Below are positions 59,870 to 60,000 of a DNA stretch of 60,000 nucleotides, piece by piece (position 1 is the first letter of the stretch; every line of letters starts with the position of its first letter). The position numbers and the translations under genes were made by a program. Source of the DNA: Membranipora membranacea (lineage: Eukaryota; Bryozoa; Gymnolaemata; Cheilostomatida; Membraniporidae); contig OU612075.1 in assembly GCA_914767715.1 (NCBI GenBank), positions 3,722,001-3,782,000 of the forward strand. Reading direction: 5' to 3'. The notes beneath the pieces are model-generated. The model ran no database searches. It saw only the letters and a list, made by a program, of their open reading frames with translations, and had not been told where the DNA came from.

Positions 59870-60000
59870 GTTGACTCCAACGTTTTATCCGACTGAGTAG
59901 TGACAGATTATCAACTTTATGAGTTATGTTCTCTTGGATTCAAACTTTGCAAAATAATAGTCCAGCTGCGCAATCACAATTATTTGTTTGCCCTGTCGCA

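Overview
This window is animal nuclear DNA. It is AT-rich, its genes are split by GT-AG introns, and it is crowded with transposon debris, foldback elements, tRNA-derived SINE pieces and minisatellites. The gene set (leucine carboxyl methyltransferase, phosphopentomutase, the ciliary/planar-polarity protein WDPCP, secreted Kazal inhibitors, an NHL-repeat protein and a THAP-type P element) fits an invertebrate. The modest gene lengths suggest an early-branching animal such as a sponge or cnidarian, but I cannot name a phylum from sequence alone. Gene models were built by hand from exon homology and splice-phase bookkeeping. Where I say phases agree, I counted the bases.

Layout. 1-668 (-): first two exons of a PGM2-like phosphopentomutase that runs off the left edge. 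1.2-5.1 kb: an inverted-repeat element containing a decayed LINE reverse transcriptase, then a second LINE relic. 7.3-15.4 kb (+): a complete seven-exon LCMT1 gene (328 codons). Its intron 1 holds a long foldback transposon and its intron 3 hosts an antisense gene for a secreted NHL-repeat protein (357 aa). 16.5-31.7 kb (-): three tandem genes for small secreted Kazal-domain proteins (A three domains, B two, C one). Each Kazal domain is split by a phase-1 intron just after the conserved Thr/Ile-Tyr. In B and C that intron is filled by minisatellites. In C a 24-bp repeat is present in about 140 copies, and in transcript orientation each unit carries two 5' splice-site-like motifs. A shorter array of GTAAGTA-like motifs starts at the real donor.

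32-37 kb holds an unexpanded relative of the array-bearing element, a hairpin element, an exon of unknown function and a compact four-exon gene of unknown function. 40.2-44.6 kb (-): ten exons of WDPCP (Fritz), with an apparent one-base frameshift, one exon whose acceptor falls at CG instead of AG, and no recognisable N-terminal exons. Parts of this locus reappear at 47.2-47.8 kb and 54.2-55.7 kb.

47.78-54.19 kb is one THAP/P-type DNA transposon of about 6.4 kb. It has inverted arms of about 0.8 kb, subterminal repeats, a nearly complete transposase with N-terminal frameshifts, and a short target duplication. Its insertion point can be compared with an uninterrupted paralogous copy at 45.2-45.4 kb. 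The right end (54.5-60 kb) has a 100-codon open frame ending in a membrane segment, a 290-bp foldback element and otherwise no gene I can defend.
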